Positions 21,371-32,312 of a DNA stretch of 64,000 nt are shown piece after piece. The stretch is from Musa acuminata AAA Group. Lineage: Eukaryota > Streptophyta > Magnoliopsida > Zingiberales > Musaceae. The translations under genes and the position numbers were made by a program. Each line of letters opens with the position of its first letter. Positions within the stretch are counted from its first letter, which is position 1. The notes below the pieces were generated by a model. The model made no database searches. It saw nothing but the letters and a program-made list of their open reading frames with translations, and was not told where the DNA came from. The stretch is from positions 17,665,001-17,729,000 of the forward strand of contig NC_088345.1 of assembly GCF_036884655.1 (NCBI RefSeq), read 5' to 3'.

Positions 21371-23190
21371 TGTTAGGATCAGGAGCACTAAGAGGGGGAG
21401 GGGGGTGGGGGGGGTGTGAATTAGTGCAGCAAAAAACTTTCAATGATTAAAACTACGTTCGTACGATAAAAGCGATTTCGATAGAAAAGTCGATTCGTAA
21501 ATCACTTTAACTTGTGATCAAGCGAGATGCAGTTAAAGGAATCTATGAAGGCAGTTTGCAGTTATGATGAAAATTAGAATGTAAGCACAAACTGAAATAT
21601 GATGTTCGTATGATAAAACTGATTTACGTCTAAATGCCAATTCAGAAAATACTGAACTTTAAAACACGATCATAAATACACAGAAGGCAGTAAGCTATTA
21701 AGGAGGTTTGCAGTAAAGATAATATGCTCAAAGTAAATGCAAACCAAGATTTAGAGTGGTTCGGTCAATCATGACCTACATCCACTTTTAGCTTCCTCTA
21801 CCGACGAGGTCACCGACGTCCACTAGAGGCCTTCCTTCAATAGGCGAAGGCCAACCATCCTTTTACAGTTTCACTCCTTTTGACGGGCTTAGGAGACAAC
21901 CCTTATAGAATTTTCTCTCCTCTCTTGAAAGATCAGAACTTGGAAGAAAAGAGGGAGAAGAACTTTTAACCCATACAACACTTTTGAGCTCTAAAAATCA
22001 TAGAGTAAGATCAGGATTTTGGTGGTATTTTATTACTCTGTCATTGCTGAAAAGGTGGGGTATTTATAGGTCCCAACCCAGTTTGAATTCCGAGCTCAAA
22101 ACTATCAATTCCTGGAATTCCGGGGTCGGAAGGATGCACCGCCTGACTAGGGCGGTTGCACCACCTGGCAGAGCTCAAAGATTGAGCCTCTGGGCGGTGC
22201 CACCTCCTATCAGGGGCGGTTGCACCTCCTGCCAGAGCTGGGAGATCGAGCTCAAGCGGTTGCACCTTTGTTAGAGGAGGCTGCACCGCCTAGCCAGAGC
22301 TCGAAGACTAAGCCCTGGGCGGTGCCACCACCGACCCAGACGGTGCCACCTCTGGCCAAGAAATCTGGGTTCGAATGGGTTAATCCATTCGGCCCAATTT
22401 GAGTCTATCAAGGGCCCAATTGCCCCAAGATTAAGTTAATGGGATCACCTCCCATTTCTAACTTAATCATCATGCTAACTGCGAATTTCTTGAGACATTT
22501 ACTACAGCTTGCTTCCGGTACGTCAATCGTTTCTTCCGACGAACATCCGATGAACCTCCGGCGATGCTCCGACGGACTTCAGGCAAACTCCTAGACTTGC
22601 GACGATCCACTTGGCGAGTTCCAACGAGCTTCTTTTGGAAAGCTCTTGGACTTCTCAGATTTGTTCCCACAGAACCTCCGACGACCGTCCGGACTTCCGT
22701 CGAGCTCTCGAACTCCCAACGTGATCATAGTCTTGACTCTGGTGCAACTCCTACTGGATGTCTTTCTTTCTTCGTAGTTAATCCTGCACACTTAAAACAA
22801 AACTTCGATCGAGACAATTATTCCTAAGCAATTAACCAAGTTATCTGGCATGTCATTGGTCCCTCGACGCTTCGTCCGATTCTTTGATGCATCGTCCTCT
22901 CTTGCGGCCTATTGCCCAATCGACCAGTTGACTCTGCAACTCCGATATCCTTGGTGCAATACCCACTCTTCTTGGCCCGATGCCCAAGTCCACGACCCGA
23001 AGCCTTCTATCGATACGTCGACCGATCCACCGGCCCGACGTCCAATCTTCTAACATGTTCCTCCAGCACAACATGATTTTTCTTGCTTTAATTATCTCAT
23101 CCTGATCGGAGCATCCTGTGTCACTCAAAACGCAGATTAAAACATAAACACATATCAAGTGGCTTCATCATCAAAATACGAGATTCAACA
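21371..23190 (-). repeat. 5' LTR of element E (1820 bp)
   Basis: Runs from TGTTAGGATCAGG to GAGATTCAACA on the plus strand. Pairs with 16220-18055 over its full length with scattered substitutions. Its GC array (about 22125-22345) differs in unit make-up from the partner LTR, and the G-rich run near 21391-21416 is longer. TATA box (minus) at 22061-22068. Confidence 0.9.
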
Positions 23191-23195
23191 TATCA

Positions 23196-23426
23196 CTACT
23201 AGAGAGGAGGACGCTTGACCTCCTTCACCCTCTCCTAAGGATCTGTAAGGAAACAGGGATATACGATCTCCCTAGGTAACACAATCTACTCTATACATAG
23301 TTTTAAGTTTCGCAGATTTTGCGCACCAATCTTCGCACGTTGACGAACATCTCTTTGGGAATTGGGGATTTTGTTTTCTTGTTCTTCCGCTGCGCATCTG
23401 ATGTCGCCCCCCAAGATTTCCCAACA
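23196..23426 (+). repeat. 3' LTR of element K, right piece
   Basis: Continues the K LTR after element E and its target duplication (23191-23195). Parallels 9156-9386 of the 5' LTR and ends TTTCCCAACA, followed by the CATAG duplication. Confidence 0.9.
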
Positions 23427-25770
23427 CATAGCACTTCTTGTCATCTTATTATTCACTAAAGTGGAGCTTCTAGTAACTCCCAATCATACCTCTATATGAT
23501 CAAGTCTCTCATGGGACTTCTCCTATGTGTGTTGCATTGCCTCAAATTTTTTACCATAATCTATTATACCATGCTATATTTTGATGACATCTCTATTATA
23601 TTCTAATATTTGTGAGATAAACTCGGACTGTGATCTCTTCATGTGTGGCCTCTACTTGTTGCACATCACAAGGCCTCTACCACCTCTGATTGTGTTTGCT
23701 CCTTTAATAATCAACTTTTGTCCACCCATTCTTGAGTCATACCTAGACGAAATATAGCTCTAGGATAGTCTATCACCTAGCAGCCCTCAAAGTCCACTGA
23801 TTTTACTAAAATTAGTGTGTCATTATTTAGATCTTGGGCCCCTCCCCCTAATATAATCTTTGTTGCACTCCACTTCCTTTCACGTCAACTTAAATAGTAG
23901 CACTACAACTCTTTAAGAGTACCCATATTCGCATCCTCTTGCCTCATGCCAAGGCCTTCCGATCCCAACTTCACCTCTGTAAGTTGAGTCGCCTTAGTCC
24001 CTTCGTCAAATGCTTTATCGTGATAAGATACATGTGTCTCGAAGCACCCTTTAATTTTAACACCATGTAAGATGAGTCTATTTCATTATAATAAGGGACC
24101 CATGGAATGTCATGATCTCGTTCTTACTTTTACAAGAGTTTATATCCTTGATCTCCATCTAAGGAAAGCTTTATGTCGTCGCTCTATATTCTGTCTTCTA
24201 TGTCGTCTCCCTTCATATGGCTTTAGCATTTTACCAAATTCTACCTAAGTTGCTTCACTCCTCAATTTGAATTAAGCTTATGGTAGCCCTTGTACCAACC
24301 ACTCTATGGGTCAAATCTCCATTGAAATAACTTTTCTCTTTTGTATGGAAGCTTTGGAGATCATCATCCCCTTGGATTACTCTGTATTATTAAATAATTT
24401 ATATATTAATTCCATCACTACAAGCATGCTTACTTAGATTGTAATTCCTCACTAGTATAACCTCTATTAGTCCCTCAAAACTTAGGAATATACTTAATTT
24501 ACTATACACTTCTTATAGATATATCCTTCTCATATCACAAAACAAATTTAAACTTCCATAGTTTTGATAATCTTGAGATGATCACGAATAGTCCACTGTA
24601 TTATTCTTTACACCCGCATTGGAATTGTTGCAGAGGAAATCACGAGGGGATCGAAAGAAACATCAAAAGCTGATTGTGATCGATCAATAAATATTTTTTC
24701 TTCTGTTTGCGTTGTACCTGCAATCAGATTCCGTCACACAAACATGTCGAGATGTGATTTGCTAAGGTATGGGCTTCCCAAGTTACATCACTCATCTATA
24801 GCTAGCATTTGATATTGGGATTTTGGAGCACTCAAATCCTGTAAGTACCATATTCCCTTTAGTTTTCTGATGGTTTTAGCTTTAATCTCCCAGTTGACGT
24901 TATACATAAAGAAGTAATTGAGAAGGTTACTAAAAGTAGACAAGGTTTTATCACTGAAAATAATGGAAATCTTCGTTATTTGGTTTCTCCTTTGTGCATA
25001 TGTAAGCGAAGACATTGCTGGTAAGTATTTGAGATAGGGTTTATATGATTCATTCATATGCTTTAATCTCAAGGTTCAATTGTTTTGAATTGACAGAATG
25101 TCACTTCTGTAAATCTTGTGAAAGAGAAACTTTAGTTAATAACGGTTTCCGTGGAATTTTTAGTCTAAGGTCCTTTTGTGGAGTTTATTGTCAGTCTGAA
25201 GGAAGGTCCTTTTATGAAGTTTCTGGGTTGCGTAAAAACTCAAGTGGTGCTTTTAGACTTGTCTGAGGTTGGAGCTGGCTGTGTCATAAGAAATCACATG
25301 AATCACACTCGTCATAGGTGTTTCTTCATGAGACTTGCTGCTTGTGAGCTGGATGATTTGCCTAAAATTTAGATGACCAATACCATAAAAATCTTAGTTA
25401 GGTTATCAACTTATGTAGGATGAGCTAAAATTGTTTTCCCACATGAAAATTTGTGATTAAATGAATTGATTACAAAGTTAACTAAAATGAGGTAAAAACC
25501 ACTTATAAATATTAATTGCTTGCAGTTGAGGGAGCACCTCAATCTTACTGTCATCATTTTAACTCCCACCACCAGGCAAACCACTGCTTATTTTTTGAAA
25601 CCCTCATCCCCATTTATCCCTGTATAAATTGCAAGCTCAATGATGTTATTACCCTCCTGACTGCTGATTAGATTGCAATCTGATGCTTTGTTGTTCTCAA
25701 ATGAAAACTTCCCGATCAGAATGGATTGTGCAAGCATAAAGAAACTCATGTGTCATAATAGGCTGATAGA
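23427..25770. other. Downstream flank of the PPR gene; no recognisable gene
   Basis: The first five bases are the right target duplication of K. From there to about 24640 the sequence is AT-rich with low-quality short frames and may be very old repeat DNA, but no domain can be recognised. From 24640 to 25770 the base use is milder and it may include the 3' untranslated region of the minus-strand PPR gene. Short frames at 24788-25072 and 25045-25372 have no recognisable motifs. Confidence 0.5.
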
Positions 25771-27981
25771 TCACCAATAATCTCCACATGAACATCTGCC
25801 ATCTTTGAAATGGTGAAACCTTTTGATATCCCTTAGGATGATCACTTTGTTGCACAGTTTGCTTGCAAATTTCATCAACAAATGGCAATCTCCACAAACT
25901 CTACGGTTCTTGACAATCCTAATGTCAGATCCAATGGGAGTGCTCAAAAGACCCAAGGCAAGTGCCAACTTCTCACTATGGCATCCTAATGACTCCTTGT
26001 CCTCATCCTCAATGTTATGAAGAACCCAATCTGTATCAGGCTCATAACCCTGCTCTTTAGCTCTGGTTGCTAGTTCCTCTAACTTTCCATATATTTCTTT
26101 AGATCGTGGATGAGATCGATCACCCGCAACAAAACGATGTCCACCTCCCTCCACCTCAATGTAACTCCATCCAGGTAACCTCTCGATACCACTGTCTTTC
26201 ATGACAGTCCTTACTTTCGAAGCATCATCCCATCTACCTGCTCCAGAATACATGTTTGAAAGGAAAATAAAGGTACCCTGATGCTTTGGTCTGAAATTGA
26301 GAAGCTTTTCTGCTGCTACTTCGGCCAATTCAACATTCTTATTTGCACGGCAGGCATTGAAGAATGCACCCCAGAGAACAAAGTCTGGTTCCATCGGCAT
26401 GGCTTTCATAAGCGACATGGCATCGTTCAACCGTCCTGCTCTTCCAAACAAGTCCACCATGCAGGTGTAATGCTTAATGGTGGGCTCGATCTTGTACTCG
26501 AATCTCATGCTGTCAAATATCTGGAGCCCACGTTCAACCTTCCCAGAGTGAGAGCATGCCATTAGCATGGCCAGAAATACTGCTTCATCTGGTTCAATGC
26601 ATTCACATTTCATTTCCTCAAAGCATCGGAGAGCTTTTGCCCAATGGCCATGGATTGCCCATCCCAAAATCATCGACGTCCAGGTAAGAAGGTCCCTCCT
26701 ATCCATAACATCAAACACCTGGGCTGCAAGTTCAATCTTCCCGCATTTGGAATACATAGCCACGAGTGCTGTGCCAATAACACCATTTTCCCTGAACCCA
26801 CTCTTCAAAGCAAAATCATGAATCCTAATTCCCCTCTCCAAAGCCCCCATCCTCGCGCAAGCTGAGAGGGCAGATGAAATCGTGAATTCGTTGGGCTGCA
26901 CGCCTGAATCCAACATCTTCTCAAAGAAACCCAATCCCTGCTCATATTCATCGAGTCTCAAGAAACCTGCCACCATCGTCGTCCATGAGACCACATTCTT
27001 CTGTGTCATCTGATGAAAAAGCTCAACGGCAGACTGTGCATCACCTTGCCTCATGTATCCCTGAATCAGACTATTCCAAGAAGCCACGCTCCTTACTGGC
27101 ATCGACTCGAAGAGCCTCCTTGCAACCTCTAAATCACCAGACAAGCAACACCCGTTGATCGAGACGTTCCAAAGGAGCACGCTCGATGCCTTGTGCCACC
27201 CAGGCGTGTCGTCGAACACCATAAGAGCACATTCCGCCAATCCGAGCTTAACATACATGTCGACGATGGAGGTCCGGACGAAGAGGTCAAGGTCGAGGCC
27301 GGACTTGGCGGCGGCGGCATGGAGACAGGCGGCGTGGCGAGGGGAAGGGAGCGCTGCAGCTGACTTGAGGGCGAAAGGGAAGGCGAGGCGGCTGGGCCGG
27401 AGGCCGGAGCGGGTGATGAGGACGAAGTGGGACAGGGCAGCGGAGAAGAGGGAGCAACTGGCAAGGGCGCGGACGAGGGCGTCGAAGACGGGAGGGGACG
27501 GGGGGGAGTGGCGGAAGAGGGCGAGCGCGTACGGAACTGCTCGGAGGTGCGGGGAGCAGGCGGCGGACACGAGCTGTGCGGCGAGGCGGGCCGTGAGGGG
27601 GAGCCGGAGACGGAGGACGCGGCCGTGGACTTGCTTGAGCTGGAAAGCGGATTTGGAGGAGTGAATGATGGAGATGAGGTGGTATTCAGTTCTGGCCGGC
27701 GACGGAGAGGGAGATGGAGGCGAGAGTTTTGGCATTGAGAGGCGGGACTTGGCGATGGGCCGGGAAGCCATTACAGTGACCGGAGTAGGTGGTAGGGCAG
27801 AGATGGCAGAAGGATTAGACGACGCGTCCATGTTGCCGGCGGCAGGTGCCCCGGCCAGGAAAAGGGTGGGGCGTCGCAATGTTGGTGGGTCAGGGCGGTT
27901 CAAATTTGTCGATCTGAGACCGAGGAAGGAGATACCGTTTATTATGTGGGTGTTGGATTTCAATGGGATTAAAAGCCACAT
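25771..27981 (-). CDS. Pentatricopeptide repeat protein, PLS type with E and DYW domains
   Basis: Intronless gene of 736 codons, the only intact host gene here. The N-terminus (about residues 1-90) is rich in Ser, Pro and Arg, as expected of an organelle-targeting peptide. PPR motifs of the PLS kind cover about residues 105-560 (for example VASWNSLIQGYMRQGD, VVSWTTMVAGFLR, TALVAMYSKCGKIE). E-type motifs follow, with PGWSYIEVEG. The DYW deaminase domain ends the protein: HSE at 668-670, CGDCH at 696-700, HH at 723-724, and CSCGDYW at the very end, all zinc and catalytic residues present. Family knowledge says such proteins bind a specific RNA and edit C to U in chloroplasts or mitochondria. 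It resembles Arabidopsis At1g04840 from memory. In-frame ATGs at 27831 and 27771 are also possible starts and may be the real ones, since residues 1-50 look like untranslated sequence. Confidence 0.93.
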   Translation of the reverse strand: MWLLIPLKSNTHIINGISFLGLRSTNLNRPDPPTLRRPTLFLAGAPAAGNMDASSNPSAISALPPTPVTVMASRPIAKSRLSMPKLSPPSPSPSPARTEYHLISIIHSSKSAFQLKQVHGRVLRLRLPLTARLAAQLVSAACSPHLRAVPYALALFRHSPPSPPVFDALVRALASCSLFSAALSHFVLITRSGLRPSRLAFPFALKSAAALPSPRHAACLHAAAAKSGLDLDLFVRTSIVDMYVKLGLAECALMVFDDTPGWHKASSVLLWNVSINGCCLSGDLEVARRLFESMPVRSVASWNSLIQGYMRQGDAQSAVELFHQMTQKNVVSWTTMVAGFLRLDEYEQGLGFFEKMLDSGVQPNEFTISSALSACARMGALERGIRIHDFALKSGFRENGVIGTALVAMYSKCGKIELAAQVFDVMDRRDLLTWTSMILGWAIHGHWAKALRCFEEMKCECIEPDEAVFLAMLMACSHSGKVERGLQIFDSMRFEYKIEPTIKHYTCMVDLFGRAGRLNDAMSLMKAMPMEPDFVLWGAFFNACRANKNVELAEVAAEKLLNFRPKHQGTFIFLSNMYSGAGRWDDASKVRTVMKDSGIERLPGWSYIEVEGGGHRFVAGDRSHPRSKEIYGKLEELATRAKEQGYEPDTDWVLHNIEDEDKESLGCHSEKLALALGLLSTPIGSDIRIVKNRRVCGDCHLLMKFASKLCNKVIILRDIKRFHHFKDGRCSCGDYW

Positions 27982-28328
27982 TACAAAGGTTGACCTCCAA
28001 GAAATAGTTTGACCACTTTTGATGCATTATGACCGCAACCAAATTAGTACCATTAAGCTTAATTGAATCACCCGTCAAAATTTGAAGAACTATGTGCACT
28101 CTTGCTAATGATGAATAAACTTGTGGGTCAGATCATTAAGTTCATGAAAGTATAACTTGTTTATTATCATTATTGTTAAGGAAAACTTGTTTCGGATTTT
28201 TACGCGCTCATTTTCGAAGTTCTACCCTAAAATATCATTCACATAGAAAGGAAAGGAATCTCAAAACAATAAACATTGAATTTCGACTCTTAAACTAAAT
28301 ACTAGTAAATTATTTATAGCGTTGATGG
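27982..28328. other. Upstream region of the PPR gene
   Basis: About 350 bases between the first possible ATG of the PPR gene and the proposed LTR of element I. This is the only unique DNA left for its promoter. AT-rich; no clear regulatory motif could be assigned. Confidence 0.5.
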
Positions 28329-29084
28329 TGTTGGGATAAAAATGTGGGGTATTCTAATTTTAATTAAGGAATTAATCAAATATTAAGATAATAAAATAAA
28401 AGTAAAATTTGAAAAAAACTTACATACGTGTAGACGTTGTCTCACGATGAAATCTTATCTCTATATGTAAGATTAATCAAAATCTTCACGTTAAAATTTT
28501 AAGGGTCACACATGTATAATTAAATATGTTAAGTTATTATTTTGATTAGTCAAAATTAAAGTGATCTAATTAAAGTGAAGTTAATTGGTAAGGGACATAA
28601 TTATTATGAAAATTAATTGTGTGGATACCATCAATCATATTTCTAACTTAATGACGAGATATGTTAGGAATATGAAACTCTTACGGCATAATTATATATT
28701 CATCAATTATGAATATAATCATACTTATAGATTCATCCGTTATGACTATAAATAAGGTTATGATTCTTGATTACAATATCTAATGAAGTTTCTCTTCACC
28801 CATTAAGAAAAAATCTAAAATTCTTAAGGATGTTCTACAAGAAGACCAAATCACTGATTAATTCAAAAAATACTTTAATGGATTCATCAGTTACGCTTCC
28901 GTGTTAATATGTTTCTTAATTATTGTAGGATTTTATGCATATTATAGTAGATTTAATGAGTTTTATGGAAACATTCTAAAACTATTATTTTGGATCTATA
29001 TAAAGTATGCTTTGAACCAAAAATTCAATTTTGATTCTATAAAATAATTGTTTGATCCATATTTGATATGTTAAAGATCTAACA
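28329..29084 (+). repeat. Probable 5' LTR of element I (756 bp)
   Basis: Starts TGTTGGGATAAAA, ends GATCTAACA, so it has TG...CA ends, and is followed at 29087-29098 by TGATATCAAAGT, a degraded initiator-Met primer binding site. A TATA box TATAAATA lies at 28747-28754. No second LTR copy is available in the window for comparison, so the left edge is less certain. Confidence 0.6.
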
Positions 29085-30044
29085 ATTGATATCAAAGTCA
29101 TCCTATAATGATTATTGAACATCGAAGCTTGTTTTTCATGTATTTTAATGATGTTTTCATTAGTATTTTGGACTGATTTGATTCTATTATCATTAGAGAA
29201 GATGATGGTTTTATGTAATTATGCCATAGCTTACTCATATTTAGTTTAGTGCATTTTTCTGATGTTATATCACTTTAATTTTAAGATATTTTTTTCTCTT
29301 CGTGCCTTTTTCTTTTTATCAGTATACAAATTCATTTTTTCATTACAACACATAAATGTCTAAATTTTTTTGGATTTTATCTAAAGTTTCATACTATGTT
29401 GGTTTAATAGTGTTGTTGCAATATGTAAATTTAATTAATAATAATATTGTTATAATATTATATTAGTTTAAACATAATATTGATTCTATAAAGTTGTTTG
29501 TTGACATAAATTGAATGGCTTACTTATATTAAATATTTTAGTCAATAAATTAAGACCAAACCAATTTGACTAATATAGTTCAAATTCAATTAGTGATAGT
29601 TTAATATTAGATTGAGTAATTTAATGCATGAAGTTGCCAAAGTGACCTCTCATATATAATATTTCTTATGAAAATATTAAATGTAGTGTGTGTTTACATC
29701 TATACAGTAATTACCCGGTCCAAAGGAATGTTAATGACTAGCAGGATTTTATACATACCTGCAATGGTAAACACATGATAATTATAAAGTTATACATGTA
29801 AATGATAAATTAATCCAAAGATGTGTTTCTCATTTGACATACGTTATTATCAATGTTTAATCATTACAACAAGACTATCACTAGCAATTAATATTGAAGT
29901 CCAAAGACAAGATATTAATATTGTACTTGGTAATAAATATTGACCTGGTAATTAATAGATATTAATGTTGCACTTGGTAATATTGCACTTGGTTATATTA
30001 TTATTTAAATTTACCTAAGTTTATGGTAATAAATATGAGCATAA
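29085..30044 (+). other. AT-rich leader of element I
   Basis: Non-coding stretch after the primer site, up to the insertion point of D. The last five bases (30040-30044, CATAA) are D's left target duplication. No gene is visible. Confidence 0.55.
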
Positions 30045-32312
30045 TGTTAGGATCGAGAGCACTAAGAGGGGGGGGGGGGTGAATTAGTGTAGCGAAAATC
30101 TTTCAGCGATTAAAAACGAAAGCTGTGTTCGTTCGATAAAAAACTATTTCGATGTAAAAATCGATTCTAAGATAACTTAAGATTAAGCGCAGTTTACGTC
30201 TACACGCAGTTTGCGTCTGAACGCAGTTTGCGTCTAAACTCAGTTTACGTCTAAACTCAGTTTACGTTTAAACGCAGTTTGCGTCTAAACACTATTTGCG
30301 CAGTTTACGTCTAAATGCAGTTTTACGTCTAAACGTAATTTTACGTCTAAACGCAGGTTGCGTAGTTTACGTCTAAACGCAGTTTTACGTCTAAACGCAG
30401 TTTGCGTCTAAATGCAGTTCTACGTCTAAACACAGTTTACGCAGTTTACGTCTAAACGCAGTTTTACGTCTAAACGCAGTTTTGGAAAGATCTGAACTTA
30501 GAAACTCGTTCGTAAAAGCACAGAAGACAGTTTGCAGTTATAAATGGAATCAGAACGTAAACGTAAACTGCAATGTAAAGTTTGTACGAAAACACCGATT
30601 TACGTCTTAAAGCAGATTCGGAAAGATCATAACTTAGAGACTTGTTCGTAAAAGCGCAGAGGGCATTAGCTATGTAGGAGGTTTGCAGTAATGATAAAGT
30701 GCTCAAAGTAAAAGCAAACCAGAGATTTAGAGTGGTTCGGTCAGTCTTGACCTACTCCACTTTTGGCTTCCTCTACCGACGAGGTCACCGACGTCAACTA
30801 GAGGCCTTCCTTCAATAGGCGAAGGCCAACTGCCCTTTTACAGTTTCACTCCTTTTGACGGGATCAGGAGACAACCCTTACAGAACCTTTCTCTCCTCTC
30901 TTTACAACTCAAGACTTTAAAGAACAGAAGGAGGAGAACTTAAAGGCTTTTCAATAATTTTGAGCTCAAGAATCACAGAGAAGATCAAGATTTCGGTGTA
31001 GGTCTCTTGCTCGTTCTGTGCTGAATGGGTGGGGTATTTATAGGCCCCAACCCAGTTTAAATTTGGAGCTCAAAACGATCAAATCCCGGAATTCCAGGAT
31101 CAGGCGGTTGCACCTCCTGACTGGAGAGGTTTCACCGCTTAGCAGAGCTCGGAGACTGAGCCCAGGCGGTTGCACCTCTCTGTCAGGGGCGGTTGCACCG
31201 CCTGAGTCTGGCTCGGAGACTGAGCCCCAGGCGATGCCACCTCCAAACTGAGGTGGTTTCACCTCTCCTGCCAGAGCTCGAAGACCGAGCTCAGGCGGTG
31301 CTACCTCTATCAGGAGAGGTTGCACCGCCCAGTCTCACTCGGAGACTGAGCCCAAGCGGTGCCACCTCCTGCCTGGAGCGGTTGCACCGCCTAGCTTCGC
31401 TGGGAGATCCTCTCCTGGGCGGTGCCACCTCCAACCTTGGCGGTGCCACCTCATTCACTATTTCAGCTCACTTGGTTTGGCTCCAAACTTGGCCCAAATC
31501 AGTCCAAACTTGAGCCTAATTGGCCCCTACTTGGGTTATAGGATTAACACCTAATCCTAACCCTAATTAACATGCTAACTATGAATTTAAAGACATTTTC
31601 TAAGCTATTACAAAGTTCGCAAGTCAAGACTTCTTCTAGCAAGCTTCCGGCAAACTTCTGGTGGTCTTCCGATGAACTCTCGGAAACCATTCTGCGGACT
31701 CCCGGCAAGCTCGTAGACTTCACGATTTGATCTTAACGAGTTCCAATGAGCTTCTTCGGCAAGCTCCGATCTTTCTCGACGAGCTCTGGTAGCATTCCCG
31801 ATGAACCTTCGGACTTCCGTCGAACTCTCAAACTTGCAACAAATCCTTCGCGCTTGACTCCGACACTTTGTTTCGCTTTATGTCTTCATCGTTATCATAG
31901 TTAATCCTGCACAATTAAAGCAAAACTTTGATCGAGACAATTAATCCTAAGCAATTAACCAAGTTGTCCGGCATGTCATTGGTCCCTCGACGCTTCGTCT
32001 GATTCTTCGGCACATCGTCCTCTCCTGCGGCCTATTGCCCAATCGGCCAGTTGACTCCGCAACTTCGATATCCTTGGCACAATAACTGCTCTTCTTGGCC
32101 CGATGCCCGAGTCCACTGCCTGGAGCCTTCTGTCGATACGTCGACCGATCTACCGGCCCGACGTCCAATCTTCTGACATGTTCCTCCAGCACAACATGAT
32201 TTTCCTGCTTTAATTGTCTCATCCTGATCGAAGCATCCTGCGTCACTCAAAACGTAGATTAAATCATAAACATATATCAAGTAGTTTCATCATCAAAATA
32301 CGAGATTCAACA
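30045..32312 (-). repeat. 3' LTR of element D (2268 bp)
   Basis: Plus-strand ends TGTTAGGATCGAG and GAGATTCAACA. A run of 12 G at 30068-30079, the 18-bp ACGT array at about 30190-30480, TATA box (minus) at 31035-31042, GC array at about 31100-31455. The palindrome near 31084 has lost one match compared with the other LTR. Confidence 0.93.

Larger units (their letters stand above)
16220..23190 (-). mobile_element. Element E: gag-only LTR retrotransposon (TR-GAG type) inside the LTR of K
   Basis: Minus-strand element of 6971 bp with LTRs 16220-18055 and 21371-23190, a primer binding site at 21357-21368, a polypurine tract next to the 3' LTR (ATCTCCCCCTTTT on the plus strand from 18056), and a single gene, gag. 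No protease, integrase or RT is present in the 3.3-kb interior. Target duplication GATCA/TATCA (16215-16219 and 23191-23195) with one change; the uninterrupted sequence of the K 5' LTR near 9150 (GTGGATCACCGCTAGAG) confirms the empty site. It depends on proteins supplied by other elements. Confidence 0.92.
7896..23426 (+). mobile_element. Element K: decayed Copia retrotransposon (Angela/Tork-like), interrupted by element E
   Basis: Complete architecture: 5' LTR 7896-9386, primer binding site 9388-9399, long leader, gag, protease, integrase, RT, RNase H, and a 3' LTR in two pieces (14959-16219 and 23196-23426). Perfect target duplication CATAG at 7891-7895 and 23427-23431. Removing E, the 3' LTR is 1492 bp against 1491 bp for the 5' LTR, which supports the ends. 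The domain order gag-PR-INT-RT-RH is that of Ty1/Copia. Several stops and frameshifts show it is no longer autonomous. The lineage name is an inference from LTR length and style. Confidence 0.92.

Noticed and set aside
24788..25372. Possible small genes downstream of the PPR gene
   Set aside because: Short frames on both strands, no motif, no start context; may be untranslated sequence or chance.
27129..28012. Open frames opposite and inside the 5' half of the PPR gene
   Set aside because: GC-rich coding sequence opens other frames; no independent motif.
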